Of a stretch of 64,000 bases of DNA, positions 1-8,543 are shown one piece after another (the stretch's first letter is position 1; every line of letters begins with the position of its first letter). Position numbers and translations under genes: made by a program. This DNA comes from Streptosporangium becharense (GTDB lineage: Bacteria > Actinomycetota > Actinomycetes > Streptosporangiales > Streptosporangiaceae): assembly GCF_014204985.1 (NCBI RefSeq), contig NZ_JACHMP010000001.1:682001-746000 (forward strand), written 5' to 3'. The notes beneath the pieces are model-generated. The model searched no databases and was not told the DNA's origin. It saw nothing but the letters and a program-made list of their open reading frames with translations.

Positions 1-1
1 C

Positions 2-787
2 GACCCGGTCGGCAGCCGGCACCTGGTGGTGGCGCTTCACGGGGGCCCCGAGGCCGCCTGGCGGCTCGGATTCGACCCGTTGTTCCAGCGCCTCGCCTCC
101 GAGGACATCGCGGTGGTGGCCCCCAACCAGCGGGGAAGCACCGGATACGGCGCGACCCACCGCGACGCCGTCCACGGCGCCTGGGGCGGTCCCGACCTGG
201 CCGACGTCCTGCACCTGGGCCGTTCTCTGGTCGCCGAGCGCGGCCCGGACCGGCCTCGGCCCATGCTCTACGGGGCGAGCTACGGCGCGTACCTGGCGTT
301 GCTGGCCGCGGCCGCGGAGCCGGACCTGTGGGACCGTGCCGCGGTCGTCGCGCCGTTCCTGTCAGGGACGCTGCTCTACGAGGACGGGCCGGGACCGGTC
401 CGCAATCTGATAGACCGGCTCGGCGGTCGCGAGGAGATCCGGAACGACGACCTCGGTCCACGTGACCTGCTCCGGCTGGCCGGACGCATCCGGCTGCCGC
501 TCCTCATCGTGCACGGTGAACGGGATCCGATCATCCCGGTCAGCCATTCCCGTCGCCTGCACGACCGGCTGCTCCAGACCCGTCACGTCCACGGCACGCC
601 CACGACCTATCTCGAGGTTTCCGGAGCGGGCCACGACCCGCTGTCCGACGGCGGCGGACACGCCGTCGCGCTGCGCGTGCTCGGGTTCTTCCGCGCGGCG
701 TCCCCCGGCGAAGAACAGCGGATGGACGAGGGATCGGGCGCCCGGCATTCCCCCCGACCATCCATAAGGGACAAGGAGTCCTCATGA
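2..787 (+). CDS. S9-family (prolyl oligopeptidase-like) serine peptidase, 3' part
   Basis: The gene enters the window already open; 261 residues of its C-terminal alpha/beta-hydrolase domain are visible. The oxyanion segment HGGP appears near the left edge. The nucleophile elbow GASYGAY places the catalytic serine at visible residue 93. The acid lies in the HGERDP stretch and the histidine in GAGHDP, so the triad looks complete. This arrangement is that of S9 peptidases (acylaminoacyl-peptidase or prolyl-oligopeptidase type), which cleave short peptides in the cytoplasm. Its TGA overlaps the ATG of the radical SAM gene (ATGA), so the two are translationally coupled and probably act on the same peptide. 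The N-terminal propeller, if present, is outside the window. A plain alpha/beta hydrolase is the alternative. Confidence 0.8.
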   Translation, partial: DPVGSRHLVVALHGGPEAAWRLGFDPLFQRLASEDIAVVAPNQRGSTGYGATHRDAVHGAWGGPDLADVLHLGRSLVAERGPDRPRPMLYGASYGAYLALLAAAAEPDLWDRAAVVAPFLSGTLLYEDGPGPVRNLIDRLGGREEIRNDDLGPRDLLRLAGRIRLPLLIVHGERDPIIPVSHSRRLHDRLLQTRHVHGTPTTYLEVSGAGHDPLSDGGGHAVALRVLGFFRAASPGEEQRMDEGSGARHSPRPSIRDKESS

Positions 788-1830
788 GCGTCTCCGTCAG
801 CCGGCCCACCGATGTCATCTGGGACCTCACCTACGCCTGCCCCCTGCGCTGTGTCCACTGCTACTCCGAGTCGGGCAGGCGGCCGACCCGGCAGTTGTCC
901 CACGGCGAGATGCTGCGGGTCGCCGACGCGGTCATCTCGCTCGGCCCGGAGACGGTGGAGTTCGCGGGCGGTGAGCCCCTGGTGATCGAAGGGATCTACG
1001 AGGTCGCCGAGCACATCGCACGAGCGGGGATCAAGGTCAGCCTCTACACCAGCGGATGGACGCTCACCCCCGAAACCGCCGAGGAAGCGGCCCAGGTCTT
1101 CCACCGCATCACGGTCAGCGTGGACGGGGCCGACGCCGAGGTCCACGACCGCATACGGGGGAGGGCCGGCTCATTCGAACGCGCGATGAACGCCCTCGCC
1201 CTGCTGGACGGTGTGTCCGCCCGGCGTTCGGCCGGAGGAGGCGATCCTGTGATCTTCGGCATCGACTGTTCGGTCCTGCGCGGCAACCTTCACCAGACAG
1301 AGGAATTCTGCACCGCCGTCGCCCCCCGGTTCCCACGGATGCGGTTCCTCAATTTCGCTGCCGCGGTGCCTTCTGGGCTGGCCAGCCGACCCGGCTTCAG
1401 CGAGGCGGAACTGCTCACGAACGAGGAGCTCCGCACCCTGACCGGTCAGGAGCACGCCGAGCGCCTCAGGTCACTCGCACCGGCCTCGGTGGCGGTGTCG
1501 ACCTCGAGCAACCTCATCCTTCTGATGCACCCGGACCACATCGAGCGTTTCGGCTTCTCCCTGATGCAGGTGGAGCCGGACGGCGAGGTGCGCGCGATGC
1601 CCGTCTACGAAGGGTGCGTGGGCAATCTCCTGACCGATGACCCCGCCGTCCTGTGGCGACGTGCCACCGAGCGGTGGCGCGATCCCTTCGTGGTCGAAGC
1701 GGTGTCGCGGGTGCGTTCGCTGGCGGACTGGGCCGAGGCGGTCCGGCGCATCGACCGCCGATTCGGCTCCCGTGAGGTGCTTGCGCGGATCGGCCGCCGC
1801 CCGCCCTGGCCCGCTTCGGGGCTCTCCTGA
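784..1830 (+). CDS. Radical SAM protein with a degenerate C-terminal auxiliary-cluster region
   Basis: A 348-residue protein with the radical SAM signature C19-x3-C23-x2-C26, which binds the 4Fe-4S cluster that cleaves S-adenosylmethionine. A GGEP motif at residues 62-65 contacts SAM. The rest of the TIM-barrel core follows the PqqE/AlbA-like pattern (YTSG, VSVDG). The C-terminal part resembles a SPASM/twitch region (GNL followed by W and R-rich helix), but only one cysteine (C278) is in place, so a full auxiliary cluster is unlikely. Such enzymes usually modify ribosomal peptides. The start overlaps the stop of the upstream S9 peptidase by 4 nt, which fits a leader-peptide or peptide-processing pair. 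No precursor peptide is visible here; it would lie to the left. Substrate unknown. Confidence 0.85.
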   Translation: MSVSVSRPTDVIWDLTYACPLRCVHCYSESGRRPTRQLSHGEMLRVADAVISLGPETVEFAGGEPLVIEGIYEVAEHIARAGIKVSLYTSGWTLTPETAEEAAQVFHRITVSVDGADAEVHDRIRGRAGSFERAMNALALLDGVSARRSAGGGDPVIFGIDCSVLRGNLHQTEEFCTAVAPRFPRMRFLNFAAAVPSGLASRPGFSEAELLTNEELRTLTGQEHAERLRSLAPASVAVSTSSNLILLMHPDHIERFGFSLMQVEPDGEVRAMPVYEGCVGNLLTDDPAVLWRRATERWRDPFVVEAVSRVRSLADWAEAVRRIDRRFGSREVLARIGRRPPWPASGLS

Positions 1831-1962
1831 ACCGCCCCGGTCCGTAGGGGCCCGGGTACGCGTCGACGTCGACACCGCCACTCCACAGCGCGCGGGGAGC
1901 CGCCGGCGGACCCGTCAAGGATGATCGGTGGCGATGAACCGCGTACGCGTTTCAGGGCGGCA

Positions 1963-2532
1963 TCAGCTCCACCGGTCGGACAGTTCCTCGAGCATGTCCT
2001 CGACGGATTCGGAGTAGTCCGAGGAGAGCCGCATCCACCATTCGGCGAAGGGCCGGCCGTACTGCGCGAAGGCCGCCTCGTGGATCTCGGCCGCGCTCCG
2101 GGGCGCCGCCAGCCCGAAGTTGTCCCGCAGCCACGCGAGGTATTCCCGGTGGCCTCCGGTGCACTCGTCCTCGTTGTCGGGGTTGACGCTGTCGTCGAAG
2201 TGCGCGTGGTCGAGGGCGAGCAGCCGGAACAGCTCATACAGGCTGGACGCCTCGATGAAGAGCTCGCCCTCGTCCCCGCAGAAGATGACCGGCAGGGTGG
2301 CCAGGTCCTCCCGGTCGTCGCACCGCCACAGGCAGTAGAACGAACCGGAGCTGGTGGCGTAGGCGAAGGGGAGGAGCCGCTCGGCGAACTCCGGATGGCC
2401 GAGGCCGCTGACATATTTGGTGTCGACGTGGTCGAACAGCTCGAACCAGCCCGCGTAGTGCTCCTTCGGGAACCGATCCTGCAGTTCCTTGAGCAGGTTC
2501 AACTCGGGAACGGGGAAGCACGGGTCACTCAT
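1963..2532 (-). CDS. SMI1/KNR4 (SUKH)-like protein
   Basis: A 189-residue acidic protein. The stretch around residues 45-95 (FAYATSSGSFYCLW, then PVIFCGDEGE) matches the pattern of SMI1/KNR4-family proteins, in which a short hydrophobic and aromatic core precedes a G-D/S-E-G turn. Family members are often immunity proteins to secreted toxins, but many are solitary with unknown role, and no toxin gene is adjacent. The start at 2532 was chosen because AAGGAG lies 6 nt before it; an upstream in-frame ATG at 2562 would sit inside a hairpin and lacks a ribosome site. The C-terminal 60 residues (W-rich and E-rich) are not recognised. It converges on the radical SAM gene. Confidence 0.6.
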   Translation of the reverse strand: MSDPCFPVPELNLLKELQDRFPKEHYAGWFELFDHVDTKYVSGLGHPEFAERLLPFAYATSSGSFYCLWRCDDREDLATLPVIFCGDEGELFIEASSLYELFRLLALDHAHFDDSVNPDNEDECTGGHREYLAWLRDNFGLAAPRSAAEIHEAAFAQYGRPFAEWWMRLSSDYSESVEDMLEELSDRWS

Positions 2533-2560
2533 GGGGATCTCCTTCATCGCGTTATCAGAC

Positions 2561-2613
2561 ATCCGGGCCCTGCCCGGGGGCGGGCTTCAGCCGCCCCCGG
2601 GCAGGGCCCGGAT
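2561..2613. terminator. Perfect 23-bp hairpin between two minus-strand genes
   Basis: The arms 2561-2583 and 2591-2613 are exact reverse complements separated by a 7-nt loop (GCTTCAG). It lies 40 nt after the stop of the SMP-30 gene and only 28 nt before the start of the SUKH-like gene. It therefore looks like the terminator of the former, yet leaves almost no room for a separate promoter of the latter. Confidence 0.8.
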
Positions 2614-2653
2614 CGTGTGTTACGAGGACGGCGGGCGGCGCGGCCCGCCGGGG

Positions 2654-3529
2654 TCACCCGGAGAAGGGAACCGCGGGGCGGCCGGTGACGCCCGGCTCGA
2701 CGGCGAAGACCGAACCGGCCAGCGGCTGCTCGCCGAGCGCGGCGGGATCGAGCCCGCGGGCGGCGCTGGTGATGTAGAGGACGTCCCCGCGCGGCCCGCC
2801 GAAGGCGCAGCTGGTCACCTGGGTCACCGGCAGCCGCACCTCGCGGTCGGGGACGCCGTCCGGCGTGTAGCGGCGGACCCGGCCCCCGCCCCACAGCCCG
2901 ATCCACAGGCACCCGTCGTCGTCGACGGTCATGCCGTCGGGCGTCCCGTCGGCGCGGTCGATCTCGACGACGGTGCGACGGTCCCGGATGTCGCCGGTGG
3001 CGGCGTCGTAGGAGTAGGCGTCGACCCGCTGGGTGCGGCTGTCGATGTAGTACATGACCGTGCCGTCGGGGCTCCAGCCGAGCCCGTTGGACAGGCTCAC
3101 CCCGTCGAGGACCCTGACCACGGACGCGCCGTCGTACCGGTAGAGGGCCGCGACACCCGGGGTGGAGTCGTACGGCATGGTGCCCGCCCACAGCCGGCCC
3201 GCCGGATCGCACTTGGCGTCGTTCATGCGGTTGCCGGGCACGTCGGCCTCGACCTCGGCGACCATGCGGACGGTCCCCTCCGCCGTCAGCCGGGCGATGC
3301 CGTCCCGTACCGCCAGCAGCAGCTCACCGTCGCCGGTGGGGACCGCCGCGCCGACGTGGACACCCACGTCGACGGCCTGGTCGGCACCCGTGGCCGGGTC
3401 GAGGACGTGTACGGCGCACGCGGTGATGTCGACCCAGACGAGCCGCCCGCGCACGGCGTCCCAGGCGGGTCCCTCCCCGATGTCCGCGCGGATTCGCAGC
3501 ACCGGCTCCGCATCGAACGAGCTGACCAT
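2654..3529 (-). CDS. SMP-30/gluconolactonase/LRE family protein
   Basis: A 291-residue six-bladed beta-propeller of the SMP-30/regucalcin type, which hydrolyses sugar lactones using one divalent metal. The metal ligands of the family can be located: Glu in IGEGP (about residue 18), Asn in NRMND, Asn in SNGLGW and Asp in the DSRTQR blade. The usual W-A-G-T-M motif follows NRMND. The start at 3529 follows a strong GGAGGAGGT ribosome site; a much longer in-frame extension upstream has no such site and low-complexity content. No signal peptide. No sugar-acid genes flank it, so the lactone is unknown. Confidence 0.88.
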   Translation of the reverse strand: MVSSFDAEPVLRIRADIGEGPAWDAVRGRLVWVDITACAVHVLDPATGADQAVDVGVHVGAAVPTGDGELLLAVRDGIARLTAEGTVRMVAEVEADVPGNRMNDAKCDPAGRLWAGTMPYDSTPGVAALYRYDGASVVRVLDGVSLSNGLGWSPDGTVMYYIDSRTQRVDAYSYDAATGDIRDRRTVVEIDRADGTPDGMTVDDDGCLWIGLWGGGRVRRYTPDGVPDREVRLPVTQVTSCAFGGPRGDVLYITSAARGLDPAALGEQPLAGSVFAVEPGVTGRPAVPFSG

Positions 3530-3856
3530 CAGACCTCCTCCTGGCCGCGGGCACGGGCCGCGGCCGTCGCGACGGCATGGGTGCCGGGCGAACCCGGGCC
3601 TTCCCCGGCGGGGCGGCCCGTGCCGGGAGGGGCACCGGGCCGACGACGCCCGCGGCGAGCAACCGTACCGCCACGGCCGCCGCTCCGCGTCACGGGGGCG
3701 GCGGCGCACATCCCGGTGGCACACATTCCGGCGTCGCATCTCCCCGCATGCGCATCCCGGCGGCACGCGGCACGGCACCGGGGCGGTGGGTGCCGCGGAC
3801 GGCCCCGGTCGCCGGCGGCGTCACAGGGCACGGGGCACGGGGCACGGGGCAGGACG
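3530..3856. other. Intergenic region, no gene recognised
   Basis: This 327-nt stretch between two minus-strand genes shows no start with a ribosome site and no convincing reading frame. It is GC-rich and partly repetitive: a 7-nt unit CGGGGCA occurs three times in tandem at 3831-3851, and short variants of GCATCCCGGCGGCAC recur around 3700-3765. It should contain the promoter of the SMP-30 gene. Confidence 0.6.
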
Positions 3857-4279
3857 TCAGCCGCCCTGGGTGTAGATGGTGCGCCAGCCGGAGCACCGCC
3901 CCGTCGGCCGCTTGGACGTGCCCCGGCAGACCTTCGCCTTGATCTGCAGCACGCCGCCGACCTTCTCGCGGAACGTTCCCGGCCCGTTGGCGCAGTTCCA
4001 GTAGTTCGCCGCCCGCCACTTGCCGTTGGTGGAGCTCTGGTAGTGCAGCAGCACCCACCCGCAGCCGGAGCGGGCGTTGTCGTAGAGCGTTCCACGGACC
4101 TCCAGGCCCGACTGGGCGGCGACCACCTTGCCGTTCGCGCGGGCTCCGTGGTCGGAGGAGTGGATCGAGCCCCATTTCCACACGGTGGAGGCCGACTCGG
4201 CCGAGGCCGCCGCGGAGCCGGCGAGGGTGAGGGCCGCGGCGGCGGCCGTGCTCAGCAGGATGCGGATGCCGGTGCGCAT
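3857..4279 (-). CDS. Small secreted protein with four cysteines
   Basis: A 140-residue protein beginning with a clear Sec signal peptide: RTGIR, a hydrophobic core of Leu and Ala, and an ASA-type cleavage site near residue 28. The mature part of about 112 residues has four cysteines (in SGCGW, WNCAN, KVCRG and GRCSGW), enough for two disulfides, and is rich in W, Y, S and G. This composition is typical of small secreted actinobacterial proteins of unknown function. The ribosome site GGAGA lies 6 nt before the ATG. No neighbour explains its role. The terminal W-R-x-I-Y motif hints at a beta-rich fold, but no family is recognised. Confidence 0.75.
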   Translation of the reverse strand: MRTGIRILLSTAAAAALTLAGSAAASAESASTVWKWGSIHSSDHGARANGKVVAAQSGLEVRGTLYDNARSGCGWVLLHYQSSTNGKWRAANYWNCANGPGTFREKVGGVLQIKAKVCRGTSKRPTGRCSGWRTIYTQGG

Positions 4280-4469
4280 GAGAGGTCTCCAGAGGGGTGC
4301 GTGAATTGCCTTCCGGTTTGAAAGGTAGGTTCACGCGCTTGGAAGTCGGTTGTAGTCCTCTGGCGGATCCGGCCCCACTCCCCCGGCGGGTTCCCCGGTC
4401 CGTTCTCTCCCCGCCTCGGCCGCCGCTCCTTGCCGCCCCCTCGTGTTCCCCCGGGTCGCGGGCGGCCGG

Positions 4470-5414
4470 TCAGCGAAGGCGCGCGGAGCGGGTGGGGGGA
4501 CCGGCCGGGCGGCCGACCCTGGCGACGTTCATCAGCCGCGCCGGGTCGTCCACCCCGAGGAGACGGGCCAGGGCGGCGCGGGTGCCGGCACGGTCGATGA
4601 TCTGGCTGAGCGGGTGGGTCGCGTGACCGTGCCGCGACAGGGCGAGCCACTGCCGCATCAGGACCCGCCCCATCGTGACCTGTCCCGCGGGGCCGCAGTC
4701 CTTTGGCGCCACCAGGACGAGCACGTCGCCATCGTGATCGAGCAGGCCGCGGGAGGCCGCGGCCAGCGCCCGCGGCAGCCCGGCGCGGCGCGGCAGGGGG
4801 TGGGCGAGCAGGCTCAGCGCCGCGCGCAGGCCGAGGGCCTCGGCCCGGCTCAGCGCCAGTGCCCTGTCGGTGAGGCCGTCCAGGCGGTAGCGGGGGTGGC
4901 TCGGGGCGAGCCGGAGCCAGTGGCGCAACTCGGCGGTGACGGGGGCGTCGCCGAACAGGTCGCGGTCGGCCTCGCGGAGCAGCCCGGTCAGCTCCCGGCA
5001 CGGCACCCGCCGGAGCTCACCGCCGTAGCCCGCCAGTTCCTCGACCAGGCGGGCGTCGAGCCGCCCCGGCCGGTACCCGCCCCGGGCGGACGCGCGGCGG
5101 CGCACGTCCTCGACGGTGAAGGGCGTGTCGTACGGCTCCCCGGCGCGGTGCAGCACGCCGACCCGGTGCGGCCCCTCCTCCACCCGGAAGCCGACGCGCA
5201 GCCCGGCGCCCGCGCACACGACCAGGCAGCACTCGACGAAGGCTCCCAGGCTGAGCCGCAGGTCACGCCCGGTGGGGTCTCCCTCCGGGAGCACCCGGCC
5301 CGGATCCCAGCCGACCTCGACGGCGTCGTCGGAGTAACGCAGCACCCAGGGCTGGGTGTTGTGCGCGCTCGGGGCACGCCAGAAGTCGGATTCGAGAGCC
5401 GACAACGATCTCAC
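4470..5414 (-). CDS. Acg-like nitroreductase-family FMN protein
   Basis: A 314-residue protein whose N-terminus carries the APSxHNTQPW motif of Acg/Rv2032-type nitroreductases. This is followed by Dp-x-gR-x-L and a second domain repeat ending in V-x-RVGRP. Members bind FMN, but the mycobacterial prototype Acg is reported to sequester flavin rather than reduce substrates, so catalysis cannot be assumed. It is the last gene of a four-gene minus-strand operon: its GTG start overlaps the stop of the acyltransferase gene by 4 nt (GTGA). The C-terminus is basic and low-complexity. A role in redox tailoring of the product of the upstream ligase and acyltransferase is inference. Confidence 0.75.
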   Translation of the reverse strand: MRSLSALESDFWRAPSAHNTQPWVLRYSDDAVEVGWDPGRVLPEGDPTGRDLRLSLGAFVECCLVVCAGAGLRVGFRVEEGPHRVGVLHRAGEPYDTPFTVEDVRRRASARGGYRPGRLDARLVEELAGYGGELRRVPCRELTGLLREADRDLFGDAPVTAELRHWLRLAPSHPRYRLDGLTDRALALSRAEALGLRAALSLLAHPLPRRAGLPRALAAASRGLLDHDGDVLVLVAPKDCGPAGQVTMGRVLMRQWLALSRHGHATHPLSQIIDRAGTRAALARLLGVDDPARLMNVARVGRPAGPPTRSARLR

Positions 5415-6520
5415 CGGAGGTCCCTCTCGTAGAAGGTGTACCCGTGCAGCGGCCGGCCGCCCATGGCGACGTACTGCGCCGCGGATCCGGGGTTGGACCG
5501 TTCGACGTACGTGCTGCGCAATGCCCGGTAGCCGCCCTCCCGCAGGCCCTTCAGCAACTCGCCCGAGAGCAGGCGCATGTAGCCGCGGCCCTGTTCGCCG
5601 GGGACGGTGCCCTTGACGACGAGGACGGCCTCGCGGCGGTGGCGGGACCGGGTGGCCAGCAGCCGCAGCTGGTTGAACAGGTTGAGGTCGCCGCCGACCC
5701 GTGTCACGAACTCGGAGATGTCGGGCAGGCAGAGGACGAACGCGATCGGCCTGCCCGCCTTGGTGAGGTACAGCAGCAGCGACTCGTCCAACAGGTGGGC
5801 CAGTCCCTCGGTCTGCCGGGCGAGCTGCCCGGCGGAGATCTCGGTGTAGTACCCCAGGGCGGCGAAGCCGGCGTTGAGCATCTCCCGCAGGATCGGCAGC
5901 TGCTCGCCGATCCGGCGCCGGTCGCCCCGGTGGATCCGCAGGTCCTCGGCGGCGATGCGCTCGGCGGGGAAGTCGAAGACCTGCCCGCCGGGGATCGGGC
6001 AGATCCAGGTGTCGGACTCGAAGCGGCGGGTGAAGCCGTGCCGCTCGTAGGCGGCCGGGTAGTGGGGGTGGTTCCACGCGCTGTCGATGAAGCCGCGCTC
6101 GTCGAAGCCGGAGGTGATGACGCCGCCGGACTGGTTCGGCAACAGCGACACCGGTCCGAACGCGCTCTTCTTCCCCGCCGAGCGCCCGGCCTCGCAGATC
6201 GCGTCGAACAACGCCCGGCTCACTTCCGGTTCGTCGACGAACTCGGTCAGCCCGAACAGTTGCAGGGGGCGTCCCAGCTTGGCGTCGAGGGCCGCGTCCT
6301 CGTGCAGTGTGGTGCGGCCGACGACCTCGTCACCGCGGCGCAGCACGTGAAGCCGCACCCCGTCCGCGTGCCAGGCGCGGACCTGCTGTCGCAGCGGCGG
6401 TACGAACCGCGGGTCGGCGCCGTAGACCCGGTCGGTCAGGGCCAGGAAGTCGCGCAGGTCACGCCGGGAGACGACGGGGTCGAGCCGCAGAGGGGCACCG
6501 GACGCGGGAGTACGCCTCAT
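5411..6520 (-). CDS. YghO-like GNAT N-acyltransferase
   Basis: A 369-residue protein with the hallmark opening of the YghO-like family: a helix, then Y-x-x-D-P-x-F-V-P-P-L (about residues 33-43). A GxxxLHED strand segment follows, then FGLTEFVDE, then FGPVSLLPNQSGG and an H-Y-P-A-A-Y-E-R-x-GF segment. The C-terminal half has the acetyl-CoA-type fold pattern (V-x-G-x-V-P, Q-G-R-G-Y). These proteins are predicted N-acyltransferases acting on amino-group acceptors; the substrate is not known. The ATG overlaps the stop of the preceding small gene (ATGA). Its place between an adenylate-forming enzyme and a nitroreductase suggests that an activated acid is transferred to an amine (inference). Confidence 0.72.
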   Translation of the reverse strand: MRRTPASGAPLRLDPVVSRRDLRDFLALTDRVYGADPRFVPPLRQQVRAWHADGVRLHVLRRGDEVVGRTTLHEDAALDAKLGRPLQLFGLTEFVDEPEVSRALFDAICEAGRSAGKKSAFGPVSLLPNQSGGVITSGFDERGFIDSAWNHPHYPAAYERHGFTRRFESDTWICPIPGGQVFDFPAERIAAEDLRIHRGDRRRIGEQLPILREMLNAGFAALGYYTEISAGQLARQTEGLAHLLDESLLLYLTKAGRPIAFVLCLPDISEFVTRVGGDLNLFNQLRLLATRSRHRREAVLVVKGTVPGEQGRGYMRLLSGELLKGLREGGYRALRSTYVERSNPGSAAQYVAMGGRPLHGYTFYERDLR

Positions 6521-6996
6521 GCGCCGGGGTCCCCCTCGCGGGTGGCTCCGGCCGCAGAGCGGACGACGGCGGGGCCCTCGTCCTCGGTGGACAGCGGGGT
6601 GAAGGTCCGGATGTGCGCCATGCCGTCACCCTCGGCCCGCCACACCCCGTTGGTGTAGCCGCCGGGCTCGGCGTTGTACAGGCGGATGTAGCCGCCGGTG
6701 GCGTTCCTCGTGCCGTCGGTCACCCAGCGCATGAGCTTGCGGTGGTGCCGGCTGCGGGCGAAGCGCAGCAGCGCGTCGCGGTCGGTGAAGAAGGCGAGCG
6801 TGCCGAGGGTGAAGGGGAACTCCCAGTAGATCGTGTGCCAGCAGTATCCGCGCATGCGTTTCATGTCGCGGACCATGCGGAACCAGGTGAAGGTCAGTGT
6901 GACGATCGACAGGGGCCCCCGGTAGCGGGTCGCCCCGACGAACATGGCGGTAGCCTGCCCCTGCGGCGGGGCCTTGCTGAAGTCGGTGGTCCTCAT
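6517..6996 (-). CDS. Small conserved protein of unknown function, possible alpha/beta-barrel monooxygenase-like fold
   Basis: A 159-residue protein without signal peptide. Aromatic-rich segments (YCWHTIYWEFPF, then LAFFTDRDALLRFARSRHH) followed by NATGGYIRLYNAEP resemble small dimeric alpha/beta-barrel proteins such as DUF4188 or antibiotic-monooxygenase relatives. In those proteins a strand-helix pattern with D-x-x-x-L-x-x-F-A-R-x-x-x-H recurs. This is a weak resemblance. Both ends overlap neighbours by 4 nt (ATGA at 6993-6996 and 6517-6520), so it is translated as part of the operon. The HHRK motif could bind a cofactor or acidic ligand; this cannot be decided from sequence alone. Confidence 0.6.
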   Translation of the reverse strand: MRTTDFSKAPPQGQATAMFVGATRYRGPLSIVTLTFTWFRMVRDMKRMRGYCWHTIYWEFPFTLGTLAFFTDRDALLRFARSRHHRKLMRWVTDGTRNATGGYIRLYNAEPGGYTNGVWRAEGDGMAHIRTFTPLSTEDEGPAVVRSAAGATREGDPGA

Positions 6997-8543
6997 GCGT
7001 CCTTCACCAGGTAGACGTTCTTCATCGTGGCCGGACCGGCGAACGGCCCCTCCCCCGGAGGGAACACCCGCACCCGCAGGTCGGCGGCGGTGGGATCCTC
7101 CCTGAGCGACTCGGCGAAGTCACGCGAGACCCCGGCCAGGTGGCCTAGCACCCCGCGGCGGCAGGCCGCGGCGAGTTCGTCCCGCTCGGTCTCGCTGAGA
7201 TCGGCGGAACGCAGTTCGATGTTGACCACGGGACGGTACTCCAGACCGGGCAGCTCCTCCAGCGACAGGCAGAAGCGGCCGATCCGGGCGGCGTGCGGGT
7301 TGCCCTCGTAGAGGCCGTACTCCACGTCCTGCGGGTAGAGGTTGGCCCCCATGTAGGAGATCGTGCTGTCCTTGCGCCCGAACAGGAACAACAACGGCAG
7401 GTTCATCCGCTCGTCCGTCACGGCCTCGCGGTACAGCTCCGGGCCGAGAAGGCGCCTGACGGTGGACAGCGAGTGCAGCCGCGCCTCGTCGCCGATGTTG
7501 TAGCGCAGCTTGGGCTGCAGACAGCTCTTGGTGTTGATCGTGCACAGCAGTTCGCCGCGGTCGTTGACCTCCAGGAAGGTCTCCAGCGGGTTGTAGTGGA
7601 AGATCATCGGCAGTCGCTGCTCGTTCTCGCCGAGCAGCTCACGCCGGAGCCGCTCGTCGGTCGCCAGACGCTTGCGCAGCCAGACCGTGAACCCGGTCTC
7701 GGCGCCCATGCCGATCGTCAGGTCGCTCGCGCCGTATCCGGAGCGGATCTCCTCGAAGCGCTGTTCCAGGTAGTCGCGGAGCGCCTCGGTCATGCCCTCC
7801 CCGCCGACCAGGCCGCGCAGCCGATACTTCTCCCACGGGAAGCCGATCTCGTCCAGCCGGTCGCGCAGATGCTTGAGGAACGGCGGGTAGGCGGCGACGA
7901 CGTAGTCGTATCCGGGTCCGAAGTGCGTCAGCGTATCGACGATCTTGTCCAGGTCGGGGCCGGTGTTCTTGACCATGGCGATACGGGCCATCGCGTTACC
8001 GGTGGTCGTGCCGGTGGCCCAGGCACCCATCGAGTAGGCGTTGACGACGAAGAGCCGCTCGCCGGGGAAGACCAGTTCTATGTAGCCGGCGGCGTTGCGG
8101 TGGATGTTCCTGAGTTCGCGGGGCCCCCTGACCCAGTTGTACGGCTTGCCGCTCGACCCGGACGACTCGTCGACGATCACACCCGGACGGTGCAGCCGCC
8201 CCTCCTGGCAGCGACTCTCCTCGTCGTAGACGCTCGCGTAGTTGTGCTTGTCCGTCTCGGGGAAGTCCCGCAGGCGGCGCGCGTGCTCGGCGCCGCGCTC
8301 GAGGAGGAAGTCCCGGTAGGCGGGCACGTCCACGGCGGCGAACTGACACGCCACCTGGGCGTGCCGGGCGGCGAGGCGGTCGAGGAGCGGATGGTAGGAA
8401 CGGGCCACGAACCGCCAGACCGCCGGATGCAGAGATCCGGCCTGGTAGGCACCGGTGAGCAACCAGGAGTACGCCTGGAGCCGTACCCTGCGCCAGCGCT
8501 CCCGGGGAGTGAGCAGGCCCAGCCGAGGCTTCAAGGGGATCAT
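6993..8543 (-). CDS. CapK/PaaK-like adenylate-forming ligase
   Basis: A 516-residue protein of the phenylacetate-CoA ligase/CapK (coenzyme F390 synthetase-like) family. The ATP-loop motif ESSGSSGKPYNW is near residue 125, RYNIGDEARL corresponds to the acyl-adenylate Y-x-x-G-D motif, and FGRKDSTISYMGANLYP is the hinge before the small C-terminal domain. Such enzymes activate a carboxylate as acyl-AMP and pass it to CoA or another acceptor. It is the first gene of a four-gene operon, and its stop overlaps the next ATG. The start at 8543 begins MIPLKPRLG. No good ribosome site precedes it; the frame remains open upstream into antisense sequence of the TetR gene and was not extended. The acid substrate is unknown. 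Confidence 0.85.
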   Translation of the reverse strand: MIPLKPRLGLLTPRERWRRVRLQAYSWLLTGAYQAGSLHPAVWRFVARSYHPLLDRLAARHAQVACQFAAVDVPAYRDFLLERGAEHARRLRDFPETDKHNYASVYDEESRCQEGRLHRPGVIVDESSGSSGKPYNWVRGPRELRNIHRNAAGYIELVFPGERLFVVNAYSMGAWATGTTTGNAMARIAMVKNTGPDLDKIVDTLTHFGPGYDYVVAAYPPFLKHLRDRLDEIGFPWEKYRLRGLVGGEGMTEALRDYLEQRFEEIRSGYGASDLTIGMGAETGFTVWLRKRLATDERLRRELLGENEQRLPMIFHYNPLETFLEVNDRGELLCTINTKSCLQPKLRYNIGDEARLHSLSTVRRLLGPELYREAVTDERMNLPLLFLFGRKDSTISYMGANLYPQDVEYGLYEGNPHAARIGRFCLSLEELPGLEYRPVVNIELRSADLSETERDELAAACRRGVLGHLAGVSRDFAESLREDPTAADLRVRVFPPGEGPFAGPATMKNVYLVKDA

